Assembly: GCA_002415025.1 (NCBI GenBank)
Contig: DIBR01000034.1
Span: 273,474 to 337,473 of the forward strand
Reading direction: 5' to 3'
DNA: 64,000 nt
From: Spongiibacteraceae bacterium UBA5047
GTDB taxonomy: Bacteria; Pseudomonadota; Gammaproteobacteria; Pseudomonadales; Spongiibacteraceae
Part shown: one piece after another, positions 43,773-53,234 of the stretch
Layout of the letters: each line of letters begins with the position of its first letter
Position numbering within the stretch: position 1 is the stretch's first letter
Program-made: the position numbers and the translations under genes
Notes under the pieces: generated by a model
What the model saw: only the letters and a program-made list of their open reading frames with translations
Told to the model about the DNA's origin: nothing
Database searches by the model: none

Positions 43773-45341
43773 ATGAAACGTATCTCCTCAATATCCTTTC
43801 TATCGGCCTGCCTGTTGATCACAAGCAATGCTTTCGGCCATACCGCCGCGCCGGTCACCACGCAATACGGCCAACTCCTCGGCAAACACAGCCCGACCTC
43901 GGAAGTGATTTCATATCGGGGGATTCCATACGCTGCGCCACCGACGAATGAACTTCGCTGGAAGCCACCAAAACCTCCGAAGCCCTGGCATGGCATAAGA
44001 CTTGCGCGCAAGTTTTCGCCGGGGTGCATGCAATCCGCCCCAAATGTTCGCCTTCCCTGGACCGCTGAGTTCATTCATACCTCCGATGTGAGTGAAGACT
44101 GCCTGTACTTGAATATTTGGGCGGCCCAAGGTCCGGAAATGCGCAAAAGGCCAGTCCTTGTCTTTATCCACGGCGGCGGCTTTATCGAAGGTTCGGGCAG
44201 CGTCCCCATTTACAACGGTGAACAGTTGGCCAGGCAGGGTTTGGTGGTGGTAACACTGAACTACCGACTCGGCCCGCTGGGGTTTCTCGCCCATCCTGCA
44301 TTGTCAGCCGAATCGGAAAGTGGAACCTCAGGCAACTATGGCCTGCTGGATCAGATCATGGCTTTGCACTGGGTACAGAACAATATTTCTGCATTCGGCG
44401 GTGACCCTTCCAGGGTAACGGTCGCCGGGCAATCTGCCGGAGCCGTTGCCGCTCGCCTTCTGGCTCGATCACCGATGGCCCGTGGCCTTTTTCATCGTTT
44501 GATCATCAACAGCGGCCCGGGAGCACTCGCAGCGTTTGGACTCGCCAACGATATAGACACATCATTGAAAGCGATGGAGTCACGAGGAGCCGAGTTTACC
44601 GAAAAGGTCGGGAGTCACAGTCTGGAGGAATTGAGAAAGCTCCCCGCAGAATTCCTGCTCGCCTCTACGCACTCCCTGCCCGGCCTGTTCTTCACTCCGG
44701 TGGTGGATGAATGGCTTGTACTTTCCGGCGAAAGCATGCCGGTTGCCGAACAGCTAACTGACATTCCAATGATCGCCGGACTTACCGCCGACGAAGGCAG
44801 CGCACTACCGGGGTACCGAAACGTTTCTGCAAACGATTACAGAGCCTGGGCAATTCAACACTTTGGCGTTCTCAGCGAGCACTTTCTCAAGTTATACCCG
44901 GGAAACTCCGATACACAGGCAAGTAAATCCCGCATCAGCAGTCAGCGAGATATTGCCGTGGCAGCGCTAGGTAAGCTCTACGCAAAGATACCCAAAGGGA
45001 AAAATTATTTATTCTATTTTGATCATGCAATCCCCTGGCCGGAGAACCCTCAATTTGGCGCCTTTCACAGCGGCGAACTACCATACTTTTTCAGCAACCT
45101 TCATCTGCTAAAACGCCCGTGGAAAGGCGACGATATCAAGCTCGCTGAAACAGCGTCGACTTATTGGGTGAGATTCGCCACGTCAGGAAACCCGAATCAT
45201 TCCGGCCTGCCTCACTGGCAGCAGTATCGCGAGCTAGGCGATATACATGTTCTCCCTTCACGAAAGCCGGGATCAGTCATTCACATCAGCGATGAAAAAC
45301 TCGCCTTTCTCAATAAGGTTCTGCGCAAACCGCACGAATAA
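43773..45341 (+). CDS. Type B carboxylesterase, secreted (copy 1)
   Basis: The 522-residue alpha/beta hydrolase has an N-terminal signal peptide (about 1-22). Family marks are SYRGIPYAAPPT, SEDCLYLNIW and the oxyanion-hole HGGGF. The catalytic triad is Ser near 220 in GQSAGA, Glu near 343 in ADEGSA, and His near 431 in FHSGELPYFF. The longer frame upstream of ATG 43773 is not protein-like and is rejected. Periplasmic or extracellular ester hydrolysis is expected. Divergent from the abmG operon and followed by a second esterase gene, it may free aromatic acids such as anthranilate from esters; the substrate is inferred from context only. Confidence 0.88.
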   Translation: MKRISSISFLSACLLITSNAFGHTAAPVTTQYGQLLGKHSPTSEVISYRGIPYAAPPTNELRWKPPKPPKPWHGIRLARKFSPGCMQSAPNVRLPWTAEFIHTSDVSEDCLYLNIWAAQGPEMRKRPVLVFIHGGGFIEGSGSVPIYNGEQLARQGLVVVTLNYRLGPLGFLAHPALSAESESGTSGNYGLLDQIMALHWVQNNISAFGGDPSRVTVAGQSAGAVAARLLARSPMARGLFHRLIINSGPGALAAFGLANDIDTSLKAMESRGAEFTEKVGSHSLEELRKLPAEFLLASTHSLPGLFFTPVVDEWLVLSGESMPVAEQLTDIPMIAGLTADEGSALPGYRNVSANDYRAWAIQHFGVLSEHFLKLYPGNSDTQASKSRISSQRDIAVAALGKLYAKIPKGKNYLFYFDHAIPWPENPQFGAFHSGELPYFFSNLHLLKRPWKGDDIKLAETASTYWVRFATSGNPNHSGLPHWQQYRELGDIHVLPSRKPGSVIHISDEKLAFLNKVLRKPHE

Positions 45342-45434
45342 AGGAATGCGCATTGCTCACAACAGCCATACGAGATTGTAAACGTCACGCCGTACTCGCG
45401 GTTCATTAAAAACATAATCAGGATACTTTCAACT

Positions 45435-47060
45435 ATGCCGATTCTATTTTCTCCTTGCCCCCTTCCACACGATAGCCAAGGCCAATCACCATCGAACCGA
45501 CGTTGGCTGAAGATCCTCGCACTGTGTTCGGCGGCCTGCCTTTCCACTCTGGCCAGCGGTGCAGTGAAAACGACAAGCGGTAAAGTGTCCGGCATTGAAG
45601 AGCAAGGAATCATTGCATACAAAGGTATCCCGTACGCCGCGCCCCCGGTAGGCAAGCTGCGCTGGAAAGCTCCACAACCACCGCGTAAGTGGAAGGGCGT
45701 ACGCAAGGCAGATAGCTATGGCGCTACATGCCCTCAGACACCCGCCCCGTGGGAACAGGGGCCACTCAAATACGCTCACATGAGCGAAGACTGCCTGTTT
45801 CTCAACGTCTATACACCGCAAACGCCTTCTGACAAACCACTGCCAGTGATGGTATGGATTCACGGTGGTGGCTTTTCCTGGGGATCGAGCGAGGACGCTT
45901 ACCAACATGGGTCGGGACTGGTTCCACAAGGCGTTATTCTGGTGACGTTCAACTACCGTCTCGGCCCCCTTGGAAGCTTTGACTATCCGGGGCTGAACAG
46001 CCGTGACAAGCTACGAGGCAATTATCAACTGATGGATCAACAGGCAGCCTTGAAGTGGGTGCAACGCAATATCGCTGCCTTCGGCGGAAATGAAGAAAAT
46101 GTTACCTTGTTTGGCGATTCGGCCGGAGGCTGGTCTGTAATGGGGCATCTCAGCTCCCCCAAGGCAAAAGGCCTATTCCACAAAGCCATCGTCCAGAGTG
46201 GCACCTTCAACACAATGCCCTCTCGACAACTGGCCACATCCAAACCCGGACTGCCGTCGTTGCAGGACATTGGCCGGCATGTCGCCGAGCAACTGGGCCT
46301 TGAAGGCGACGATATTGCCGAGCAATTACGGCAAGTCCCGGCGCAAAAGCTGATCGAGGTAGGCCTCTCTCCCTTTGGCCAAATGAGCTATGGCCCGGTC
46401 GCGGACGGGAAGCTGCTCCCAGAAGACCCCTTAAAAGCGTGGCCGGTACGGATTGAAAACCCGGTACCAATCATTATGGGCTTGACCAGCCTGGAAGGTG
46501 TACTTATGTCCCTTCTGACAAATGCCGAACTTAAGGCACTGCTAGCGCCTTATGACGAGCGAGAGCTGACTGAGCTCTACGGTAAGCAACCCTTCCGAGA
46601 GATCGCCAGGCTGGTCTGGGAAGACCGCATGAGTTACGAACCAACACGACGCTATCTCCGTGCCGCCGCCGCACAGGCACCGGCGATCTACAGTTATCAC
46701 TTCGACTACGTTGCTCAATCGATGGCCGGAGCTCTTCCCGGCGCGCCTCACGGTACGGATGTGCCATATGTATTTCGAACTCTCGACATTGCAGCGAAAG
46801 AAGATCCAATGCCTGGTTACTCCGTCGCCGATAAAGACCGGCAGGTCAGTGATATCGTCAGCGCCTATTGGGTAGAGTTTGCCAAATCCGGAAACCCGAA
46901 CAAAAAGGGCCTGCCCACCTGGCCTCGCTATACGGACAAAACAGAAATCACATTGGAGATCGGTGATACTTTTCAGCAAAAGCCGGCGTTCCTTGCCAGG
47001 CGACTCGATTTTTATTCAACCTTTGCAGACAAATCCGAGAAGGGAAGCCAGCTTCATTAA
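45435..47060 (+). CDS. Type B carboxylesterase, secreted (copy 2)
   Basis: The 541-residue paralogue of the preceding gene product has an N-terminal extension before a hydrophobic signal (about 22-43, WLKILALCSAACLSTLASGA). It has AYKGIPYAAPPVGKLRWKAP, SEDCLFLNVY and HGGGFSWGS. The triad is Ser near 228 in GDSAGG, Glu near 354 in SLEG, and His near 439 in PHGTDVPYVF. Clear tandem duplication with the 43773 gene, though identity is modest. Followed by a LysR regulator on the same strand. Confidence 0.88.
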   Translation: MPILFSPCPLPHDSQGQSPSNRRWLKILALCSAACLSTLASGAVKTTSGKVSGIEEQGIIAYKGIPYAAPPVGKLRWKAPQPPRKWKGVRKADSYGATCPQTPAPWEQGPLKYAHMSEDCLFLNVYTPQTPSDKPLPVMVWIHGGGFSWGSSEDAYQHGSGLVPQGVILVTFNYRLGPLGSFDYPGLNSRDKLRGNYQLMDQQAALKWVQRNIAAFGGNEENVTLFGDSAGGWSVMGHLSSPKAKGLFHKAIVQSGTFNTMPSRQLATSKPGLPSLQDIGRHVAEQLGLEGDDIAEQLRQVPAQKLIEVGLSPFGQMSYGPVADGKLLPEDPLKAWPVRIENPVPIIMGLTSLEGVLMSLLTNAELKALLAPYDERELTELYGKQPFREIARLVWEDRMSYEPTRRYLRAAAAQAPAIYSYHFDYVAQSMAGALPGAPHGTDVPYVFRTLDIAAKEDPMPGYSVADKDRQVSDIVSAYWVEFAKSGNPNKKGLPTWPRYTDKTEITLEIGDTFQQKPAFLARRLDFYSTFADKSEKGSQLH

Positions 47061-47115
47061 CGAAACCGCTCCTGCGAGCACACCTTTCACCATGCCAGAA
47101 AATTGGTATCACACA

Positions 47116-47138
47116 GCCGGCGTGCAAGTTCCGCCGGC
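47116..47138. terminator. Hairpin after the second esterase gene
   Basis: GCCGGCG, nine bases, CGCCGGC, about 55 bp past the esterase stop and 70 bp before the LysR start. No T-tract, so termination is uncertain. Confidence 0.35.
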
Positions 47139-47207
47139 ATGTCAAAAGGTATTGAACTGGGTCACTGAGCAATGCATCATCACTACTTTGACACCAAAGG
47201 TATTGCC

Positions 47208-48113
47208 ATGACCAATGCCGACGACTTGATACTGTTTGCCCGTATTGTCGAAGCTGGCAGCTTTGCCGCTGCCAGCAAGCACTGGGACATCCCCCGAGCT
47301 ACACTTAGTCGGCGACTCGCCAGACTTGAGAGTCAGCTCGGCGTATCTCTCATCAATCGCACGTCACGACAATTTTCCGTCACCGATTTCGGAATGCGGG
47401 TCTATCATCACTGCCTGGCAGTTATGACCGAAGTTGAAAAGGTCTACAGTGAAGCTTCAGATATTCAGCAAGAGCCTAGCGGGACGTTACGAATCAGCTG
47501 CCCGGTCGTCATTGCACACACGGTAGTTGGGAAAATTGCAGCCAAGTTCGCCAAAGAATACGATCGTGTTCAGGTAGCCTTGGAGGTCACCAACCGTACA
47601 GTCGACCCAGTCGGGGAAGGTTTCGATCTGGTCATCCGACCCACGCCGTCACGGCTTGATGACGCGGAAATCATAGCGCGAAAAATAGCGGTTGGAGCCT
47701 TTCACCTGGTTGCAACACCCTCACTTGTAAAGTCTCTGTCAGCGCCCATATCGCCCGACTCGCTTCAGCATTTACCCGTTATCGGGTACGGCACTAATTT
47801 TGGACGACAACATTGGGTGTTGAAGAACGCGTCGGGACACCAGATGGACTTTCCTGTTACTCCTGTCTATGTAAGCGACAATCTCTTCGCTATTAAAGAT
47901 GCGGCTCTCATCGGCATGGGTATCGCCGCCCTACCCGACGACATATGCCACACGGAACTCGCTGCCAACACGCTGGTTCGCATTCTACCGGACTGGGCAC
48001 CACCGCCAATGGAGTTTTTTGCACTTTATCCTTCCCGGCGCGGATTGGCCGCAGCGGGGCGAAAGTTTATCGAGTTCATGCAGGATTCAATGTCGATATC
48101 GCTTGCAGAGTAA
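47208..48113 (+). CDS. LysR-family transcriptional regulator
   Basis: The 301-residue protein has an N-terminal winged helix (about 1-62: DDLILFARIVEAGSFAAAS, ATLSRRLARLESQLG) and a C-terminal periplasmic-binding-like effector domain (about 90-295). ATG 47208 is the conserved start, with AAAGG upstream. It belongs to the LysR group that resembles DhcR/CrgA-type regulators. Its position after two esterase genes suggests it controls them. It is not divergently placed, so a classic LysR-type shared promoter is absent. Confidence 0.87.
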   Translation: MTNADDLILFARIVEAGSFAAASKHWDIPRATLSRRLARLESQLGVSLINRTSRQFSVTDFGMRVYHHCLAVMTEVEKVYSEASDIQQEPSGTLRISCPVVIAHTVVGKIAAKFAKEYDRVQVALEVTNRTVDPVGEGFDLVIRPTPSRLDDAEIIARKIAVGAFHLVATPSLVKSLSAPISPDSLQHLPVIGYGTNFGRQHWVLKNASGHQMDFPVTPVYVSDNLFAIKDAALIGMGIAALPDDICHTELAANTLVRILPDWAPPPMEFFALYPSRRGLAAAGRKFIEFMQDSMSISLAE

Positions 48114-48203
48114 TACCGATAACTCGGCGCTGGCGCCACATACTTTTCTAAACATAACAACCTATCGAAATGTTCAGTGAGCGAGCCCACGCCATCGCAA
48201 AGT

Positions 48204-50294
48204 CTAGAGAAGAAAGCCCGCCCCTTCATTTACCAGCTTTTCGAGCAGCGGCGCGGGTCGCCAAAGGTCATCACCAAGTTGATTATAGTATTCGCCAATG
48301 CACTCACGAACTTCACGCAACCCAACTGAGTCAGCAAAGTATAATGGCCCTCCTCGATGACGTGGAAAGCCGTAGCCATTTACCATTATCACATCAATAT
48401 CGTCCGCCCTGAGCGCCACACCTTCCTCTAACAGCCGCGCGCCCTCATTCACGATCGAATACATCAGACGCTCCACAATTTCTGTGCGGGAAATTTTTCT
48501 CTGAGCTATTCCTAGTTGGCCAGCTTCAGTAATTATCAGTTGTTCTACTTCCTTGTCAGCGTGCGCCTCCCGCGAGCCGTCTTCGTACCGGTAGAATCCT
48601 GCACGGCTTTTCTGTCCAAGCCTTCCGCGCTCAACCAATACATTACCTACGTGGAAATGTCTGGGGTCATCAGGCAAGACACCTCTGGATTGTCGAGCTT
48701 TATAGCCTATATCCAGTCCAGCTAAATCCAGGGTTGAAAACGGCCCCATGGCCATACCCCATTCGACCATCGCCGCATCTATGTCAGCCGGCGTTGCGCC
48801 TTCCAACAGAATATTCTGTGCCTCCCGGACGTATGCCGTAAACAACCGATTACCGACGAATCCGTAGCAGACACCTACCGTAACGGGTATTTTCCCCATC
48901 CTCTTGGCCAGCTTGACTACCGTAGCGTGTACCTCGGGAGAACACCGGGAAGTTCGCACTACCTCCAGTAACCGCATCACGTTGGCGGGGCTAAAAAAGT
49001 GCATACCTATCACATCTTCCGGGCGGCATGTATATGAGGCCAACTGATCGATGTCCAAATAGGAAGTGTTTGACGCGAGAATGGCGCCTTGTTTGCACAC
49101 TTTATCAAGAGTTTCGAAAACCTGTTTCTTTACTTCCATGCTTTCGAATACTGCCTCAACCACCAGGTCGGCATCACACAGATCTTCGTACTTCAATGTT
49201 CCGTAAATCAATGCAATGCGTGTATCCGCCTCGACGTCAGTGAGCCTGGCTTTCGCGACGCCAGTTTTATAGCTCTTGCGAATAAACTCCTGACCCCGAC
49301 CAAGAGTGGCGGCGCTAATATCAAGCAATGTTACCGGAATACCTGCATCCGCAAAGCACATGGCAATTCCGGCTCCCATCATCCCTGCCCCGACTACGGC
49401 CACGCGACGAACAGGACGGGGCGGCAAACCACCACCAGAAATCTTGGCGGCTTTTCTTTCCGCGAAGAACTGGTAACGCATAGCCTTTGATACCGGAGAC
49501 TTGACGCATTCCTGAAAAATTTCACGCTCGCGATCCAGCCCGTCGGCAAAGGGCAGAGTCGCGGCGGCCTCCAACGCGTCGATGATTGCGGCCTGAGCGG
49601 TATTCCCGGAATTACGGCGTGCAAGCGCCTCCCGCTTGTCACGCCAATAGCACTCAGATATGCCGCTGAGATCTATTGTCAGATCTCTCGTTCTGCGGAC
49701 AAAACTACGCTCACGACGCGCACCCCATTGGGCGAGAGACTTTGCAAAAATCAAAGCCTCGCCCAACAGGTTCGAATCCACTACATGGTCAATCAACCCC
49801 AAATCACAGGCTTTGCCCGCGGACACCTGTTTACCGCCGGAAATAATCTCCATAGCAGCATCCATACCAACCAGTCGAGGCAGACGCTGGGTACCCCCAC
49901 CACCGGGGATAAGCCCCAGAGAAACTTCAGGAAATCCAATTTCCGCACTCACCAGTGCGCATCGGTAATGACATGCCAACGCCAATTCCATGCCGCCACC
50001 CAGTGCAGCGCCGTGGATCGCCGCCACAACCGGCTTGGATGAAGATTCAATAGCATTGAGCAACTCCGCCAATGCAGGCGCCCTGGGCGCTTTTCCGAAC
50101 TCGTTTATATCGGCGCCAGCGACAAATGTACCGCCATCGCATGCAAGCACGATGGCGGTTGATGTGTCACTTTTCGCCCGTTGCACAGCCTCCAGAAGCT
50201 CACTACGCAGTGAATGCGAGAGTGCATTGACTGGCGGGTTGTTAATTGTGAGAACCACTATATTGTCTATCGATTGATAAGAGACTGCGCTCAT
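48204..50294 (-). CDS. FadB-like bifunctional enoyl-CoA hydratase / 3-hydroxyacyl-CoA dehydrogenase
   Basis: The 696-residue protein has an N-terminal crotonase domain (about 1-190) with both catalytic Glu present: E103 in GGGMELALAC and E123 in IGFPEVSLG. The NAD-binding domain (about 297-475) has VAVVGAGMMGAGIA and the catalytic His in GMHFFSPANVMRLLEVV. Two C-terminal dehydrogenase domains follow (about 480-690). It carries out hydration and oxidation steps of beta-oxidation. Located at the end of the crotonase-dehydrogenase-Rid-thiolase block, it probably acts on the ring-opened acyl-CoA in anthranilate breakdown. Confidence 0.92.
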   Translation of the reverse strand: MSAVSYQSIDNIVVLTINNPPVNALSHSLRSELLEAVQRAKSDTSTAIVLACDGGTFVAGADINEFGKAPRAPALAELLNAIESSSKPVVAAIHGAALGGGMELALACHYRCALVSAEIGFPEVSLGLIPGGGGTQRLPRLVGMDAAMEIISGGKQVSAGKACDLGLIDHVVDSNLLGEALIFAKSLAQWGARRERSFVRRTRDLTIDLSGISECYWRDKREALARRNSGNTAQAAIIDALEAAATLPFADGLDREREIFQECVKSPVSKAMRYQFFAERKAAKISGGGLPPRPVRRVAVVGAGMMGAGIAMCFADAGIPVTLLDISAATLGRGQEFIRKSYKTGVAKARLTDVEADTRIALIYGTLKYEDLCDADLVVEAVFESMEVKKQVFETLDKVCKQGAILASNTSYLDIDQLASYTCRPEDVIGMHFFSPANVMRLLEVVRTSRCSPEVHATVVKLAKRMGKIPVTVGVCYGFVGNRLFTAYVREAQNILLEGATPADIDAAMVEWGMAMGPFSTLDLAGLDIGYKARQSRGVLPDDPRHFHVGNVLVERGRLGQKSRAGFYRYEDGSREAHADKEVEQLIITEAGQLGIAQRKISRTEIVERLMYSIVNEGARLLEEGVALRADDIDVIMVNGYGFPRHRGGPLYFADSVGLREVRECIGEYYNQLGDDLWRPAPLLEKLVNEGAGFLL

Positions 50295-50329
50295 AATCAG
50301 TTCCTGTACTTAGAATTAGCTAATAGGGA

Positions 50330-51532
50330 TTACACACGCTCGATAATGAGCGCTATCCCCTGCCCCATACCAATGCACATGGTTGCCAGCGCGAATCGCC
50401 CTCCGCTTGACTCCAACTGCCGTAATGCCGTGAGAACAATCCGCGAACCCGAGGCCCCCAGCGGGTGGCCAATAGCGATAGCTCCGCCGTTGGGGTTAAC
50501 GCGACTGTCGTTAAAATCGATATCAAGCAGTTTCAGGCATCCTAGTGCTTGGGCAGCGAAAGCCTCATTGAGCTCAATGACATCCATATCTCGCAGCCGG
50601 AGGTTAGCCCGGGCAAGTGCTTTGCGACTCGCCTCGACGGGACCAATTCCCATAAGCTTCGGCTCAACTCCGGCAACGGCACCTGCGATCACTCTTCCAC
50701 GCGGCCTCAAACCGATGGTTGAACCGACCTCGCGAGTGCCCAACAAAAGTGCTACGGCTCCGTCGTTAATCCCGGAAGCGTTCCCGGCAGTCACCACCCC
50801 CCCGGAAAACAACGGCTTTAGTGCTTGCAATGCTTCATACGTGGTATCGCTCCGAGGGTGCTCATCTCTGCTCACCTGTAGAGCGGGCTGCTTTCGCCTG
50901 GAGGGAAGTTCGACCGCTACAATTTCACTCTCATAGAAGCCCGCCTCGCTTGCAAGGCGATACTTGGTTTGTGAGGCAAGAGAAAACCTGTCGCAATCTT
51001 CACGGCTAATATCAAACGCCGCCGCCACATTGTCGGCTGTCTCAGGCATGCTGTCGCTACCGACCATGGCGGTTAATGCCGGGTTAGGGAATCGCTCACC
51101 AATACTGGAATCAAAAATGTTCGCGCTTCGGCTATAGGCAGATTCTGCCTTGCCAATAACAAAAGGGGCGCGGCTCATACTTTCCACGCCACCAGCGATA
51201 TATAGCCGACCGTCGCCACAATGAATAGCCCGTGCGACGTCCATCACCGCCGACAAACTGCTGCCGCACAATCGGTTTACAGTTTGCCCAGCCACGTCTA
51301 TCGGAATTCCGGCCAGCAGTCCGGCCATTCGTGCGATATTGCGGCAATCTTCGCCCGCCTGATTCGCCGCGCCAATCACAATATCTTCAACAAACGCCCC
51401 TGCTTTCGGGCAGCTATGAAGAACTTCCTGCAACACTTTAGCCAGCAGGTCGTCAGGCCTGACCGAGGCCAGCGCACCTCCATAACGACCAAACGGCGTC
51501 CGTGCTCCGGCATAAATATAGGCATCGTACAT
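50330..51532 (-). CDS. Acetyl-CoA acyltransferase (thiolase, PaaJ/PcaF-like)
   Basis: The 400-residue thiolase cleaves a 3-oxoacyl-CoA with CoA to acetyl-CoA and a shortened acyl-CoA. The nucleophile is C89 in NRLCGSSLSA. NEAFAAQALG is near 320, the catalytic His in AIGHPLGASGSR near 356, and the second Cys in TMCIGMGQG near 386. GGVESMSRAPFV near 118 resembles dicarboxylic thiolases of the 3-oxoadipyl-CoA type. It starts 45 bp after the Rid gene and is followed by the FadB-like gene after 35 bp. Confidence 0.92.
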   Translation of the reverse strand: MYDAYIYAGARTPFGRYGGALASVRPDDLLAKVLQEVLHSCPKAGAFVEDIVIGAANQAGEDCRNIARMAGLLAGIPIDVAGQTVNRLCGSSLSAVMDVARAIHCGDGRLYIAGGVESMSRAPFVIGKAESAYSRSANIFDSSIGERFPNPALTAMVGSDSMPETADNVAAAFDISREDCDRFSLASQTKYRLASEAGFYESEIVAVELPSRRKQPALQVSRDEHPRSDTTYEALQALKPLFSGGVVTAGNASGINDGAVALLLGTREVGSTIGLRPRGRVIAGAVAGVEPKLMGIGPVEASRKALARANLRLRDMDVIELNEAFAAQALGCLKLLDIDFNDSRVNPNGGAIAIGHPLGASGSRIVLTALRQLESSGGRFALATMCIGMGQGIALIIERV

Positions 51533-51577
51533 ATACGCAGCATCCTTTCGCTCAGTACTTACGGAAATTAGGGGGCG

Positions 51578-51985
51578 CTACCGCTCATGAGGAAGCACGG
51601 CCGTGGTTTCAATTTCGACCTTCGCTTGGTCTTCTATAAGAGCAACAACCTGCACCATCGCCATCACAGGGTAATGCTGCCCGATCACATCCCGGTACAC
51701 TCGACCCAACTGTTTTAATGACTGGAGGTATTCTTCCTTGTCCGTTATATACCAGGTCATGCGCACTATGTGCTCCGGTCGCGCCCCGCCGGCATTCAGG
51801 ATCGCAACGGTATTGAGCAAAGCCTGACGAACCTGCTCCACGAAATCATCACTACCAAAAACTTCTTGCTCATCCCATCCGATCTGTCCGCCGATATACA
51901 GCGTTTTGCCTTCCGTGAGAATGCCATTTGTATAGCCTCTAGGTTTCGGCCAGCCTTCCGGTTGAATAATTTGCATGGTGTTCAC
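51578..51985 (-). CDS. Rid-family protein lacking the catalytic arginine
   Basis: The 135-residue protein has the YjgF/YER057c/UK114 fold. RidA proteins hydrolyse reactive enamines and imines to ketones and ammonia. Family marks are LYIGGQIGWD near 29, ALLNTVAILNAGGA near 55 and VEIETTAVL at the end. The Arg that anchors the substrate carboxylate in RidA (Arg105 of E. coli) aligns with A115 in VVALIED, so it belongs to one of the Rid subfamilies without that residue. In this cluster it is well placed to act on the 2-amino enamine formed after dearomatisation of 2-aminobenzoyl-CoA. That reaction is an inference. Confidence 0.88.
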   Translation of the reverse strand: MNTMQIIQPEGWPKPRGYTNGILTEGKTLYIGGQIGWDEQEVFGSDDFVEQVRQALLNTVAILNAGGARPEHIVRMTWYITDKEEYLQSLKQLGRVYRDVIGQHYPVMAMVQVVALIEDQAKVEIETTAVLPHER

Positions 51986-52049
51986 CCTTACTTAATCCCG
52001 TGAAATCAGAACGTCGAACGCCAGCCAGCAGTCGGCATGGCGGCCGCAC

Positions 52050-53234
52050 TTACAATACTCCGGCATTGGCTAATGTCTGGCGCGCAATGATTAATTTCTG
52101 TACCTCCGAGGCACCTTCATATATCCGCAGAGCACGAATTTCCCGATACAATTCTTCGACTTTTACACCACACGTGACCCCCATCCCTCCAAACAATTGC
52201 ACTGCGGCATCAATGGTGAGCTGCGCTGAATCGGTTGCGTGCAACTTGGCCATGGCCGCCTCGCGGGTCACGCGGTCAGCCATGCAGTCGCGCGTCCACG
52301 CTGCGCGATATATCAGCAGCGCACTGGTATCGATATTCAGAGCCATATCTGCCAGCTGCGACTGAACACCGGGAATGGCGGTCATCGGTGCTCCGAATAA
52401 CTCGCGCGAACTGGTCCGGCCCAGCGCCTCATTGAGAGCACAGCGTGAAAACCCCAGAGCTGCAGCGCCAACCGTCGACCTGCATACGTCGAGAGTGGCC
52501 ATGGCAACTCTGAATCCCTGGCCTTCAGCCCCCAGCATTTTGTCTTTAGAAATACGGCAGCCATTAAATTTTAAGCGCGCCAAGGGGTGCGGTGCGATAA
52601 CATCAATGCGCTCAGCGATTTCCAATCCGGCTGTGTCGGCGTCGAGAATAAAGGCACTGATCCCACCTGCACCCGGACCGCCCGTGCGTGCAAACACCGT
52701 ATAGAAACTTGCAATACCGCCATTGGAGATAAAGGTCTTCTCGCCATGGATCACGTAATCATCACCATCTCGAACAGCGGATGTACGTAATGAGGCCACG
52801 TCAGACCCTGCATCTGGTTCCGTCAAAGCAAAGGCGGCAAGCTTGTCACCGGCACTGACCGCGGCAAGATAATCCTGCTGAAGCTCGTCTGTGCCATACA
52901 AGCTGATGGCGACGCTTCCCAAACACTGCATCGCAAAGGCGAAGTCTGCCAGACCCGAATACCGAGCGAGCGTCTCGCGAATGATGCACATACTGCGCAC
53001 ATCGAGCTTTTCATTCAGACTTCGACGCGCCACGCTGTATTGGAGGAAGCCAGCTGCCGCGAGCTGCCGCACCAATGCCCTGCAGACCTCATCAACATCC
53101 ACTGATCCGTGAGCAGAGGGGTCTATATTCTTCTCCGCCCACGCCTCAATCTCTTCAGCCAACTTGCGGTGCCTATGTTCCAGAAAAGGCCAGTCCAAAT
53201 GACTTTTATCAAGTGCCGGAATATTATTTGCCAT
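52050..53234 (-). CDS. Acyl-CoA dehydrogenase
   Basis: The 394-residue FAD enzyme introduces a 2,3-double bond in an acyl-CoA and passes electrons to ETF. Visible marks are FALTEPDAGSD near 135, GEKTFISNGG near 163, the C-terminal FAD-binding QLFGGMGVTC near 345, and YEGASEVQKLIIARQ near 375, with Glu in the usual catalytic region. In this cluster the substrate is probably the ring-opened C7 dicarboxyl-CoA. The ATG (53234) overlaps the stop of the upstream crotonase gene by one base. Confidence 0.9.
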   Translation of the reverse strand: MANNIPALDKSHLDWPFLEHRHRKLAEEIEAWAEKNIDPSAHGSVDVDEVCRALVRQLAAAGFLQYSVARRSLNEKLDVRSMCIIRETLARYSGLADFAFAMQCLGSVAISLYGTDELQQDYLAAVSAGDKLAAFALTEPDAGSDVASLRTSAVRDGDDYVIHGEKTFISNGGIASFYTVFARTGGPGAGGISAFILDADTAGLEIAERIDVIAPHPLARLKFNGCRISKDKMLGAEGQGFRVAMATLDVCRSTVGAAALGFSRCALNEALGRTSSRELFGAPMTAIPGVQSQLADMALNIDTSALLIYRAAWTRDCMADRVTREAAMAKLHATDSAQLTIDAAVQLFGGMGVTCGVKVEELYREIRALRIYEGASEVQKLIIARQTLANAGVL

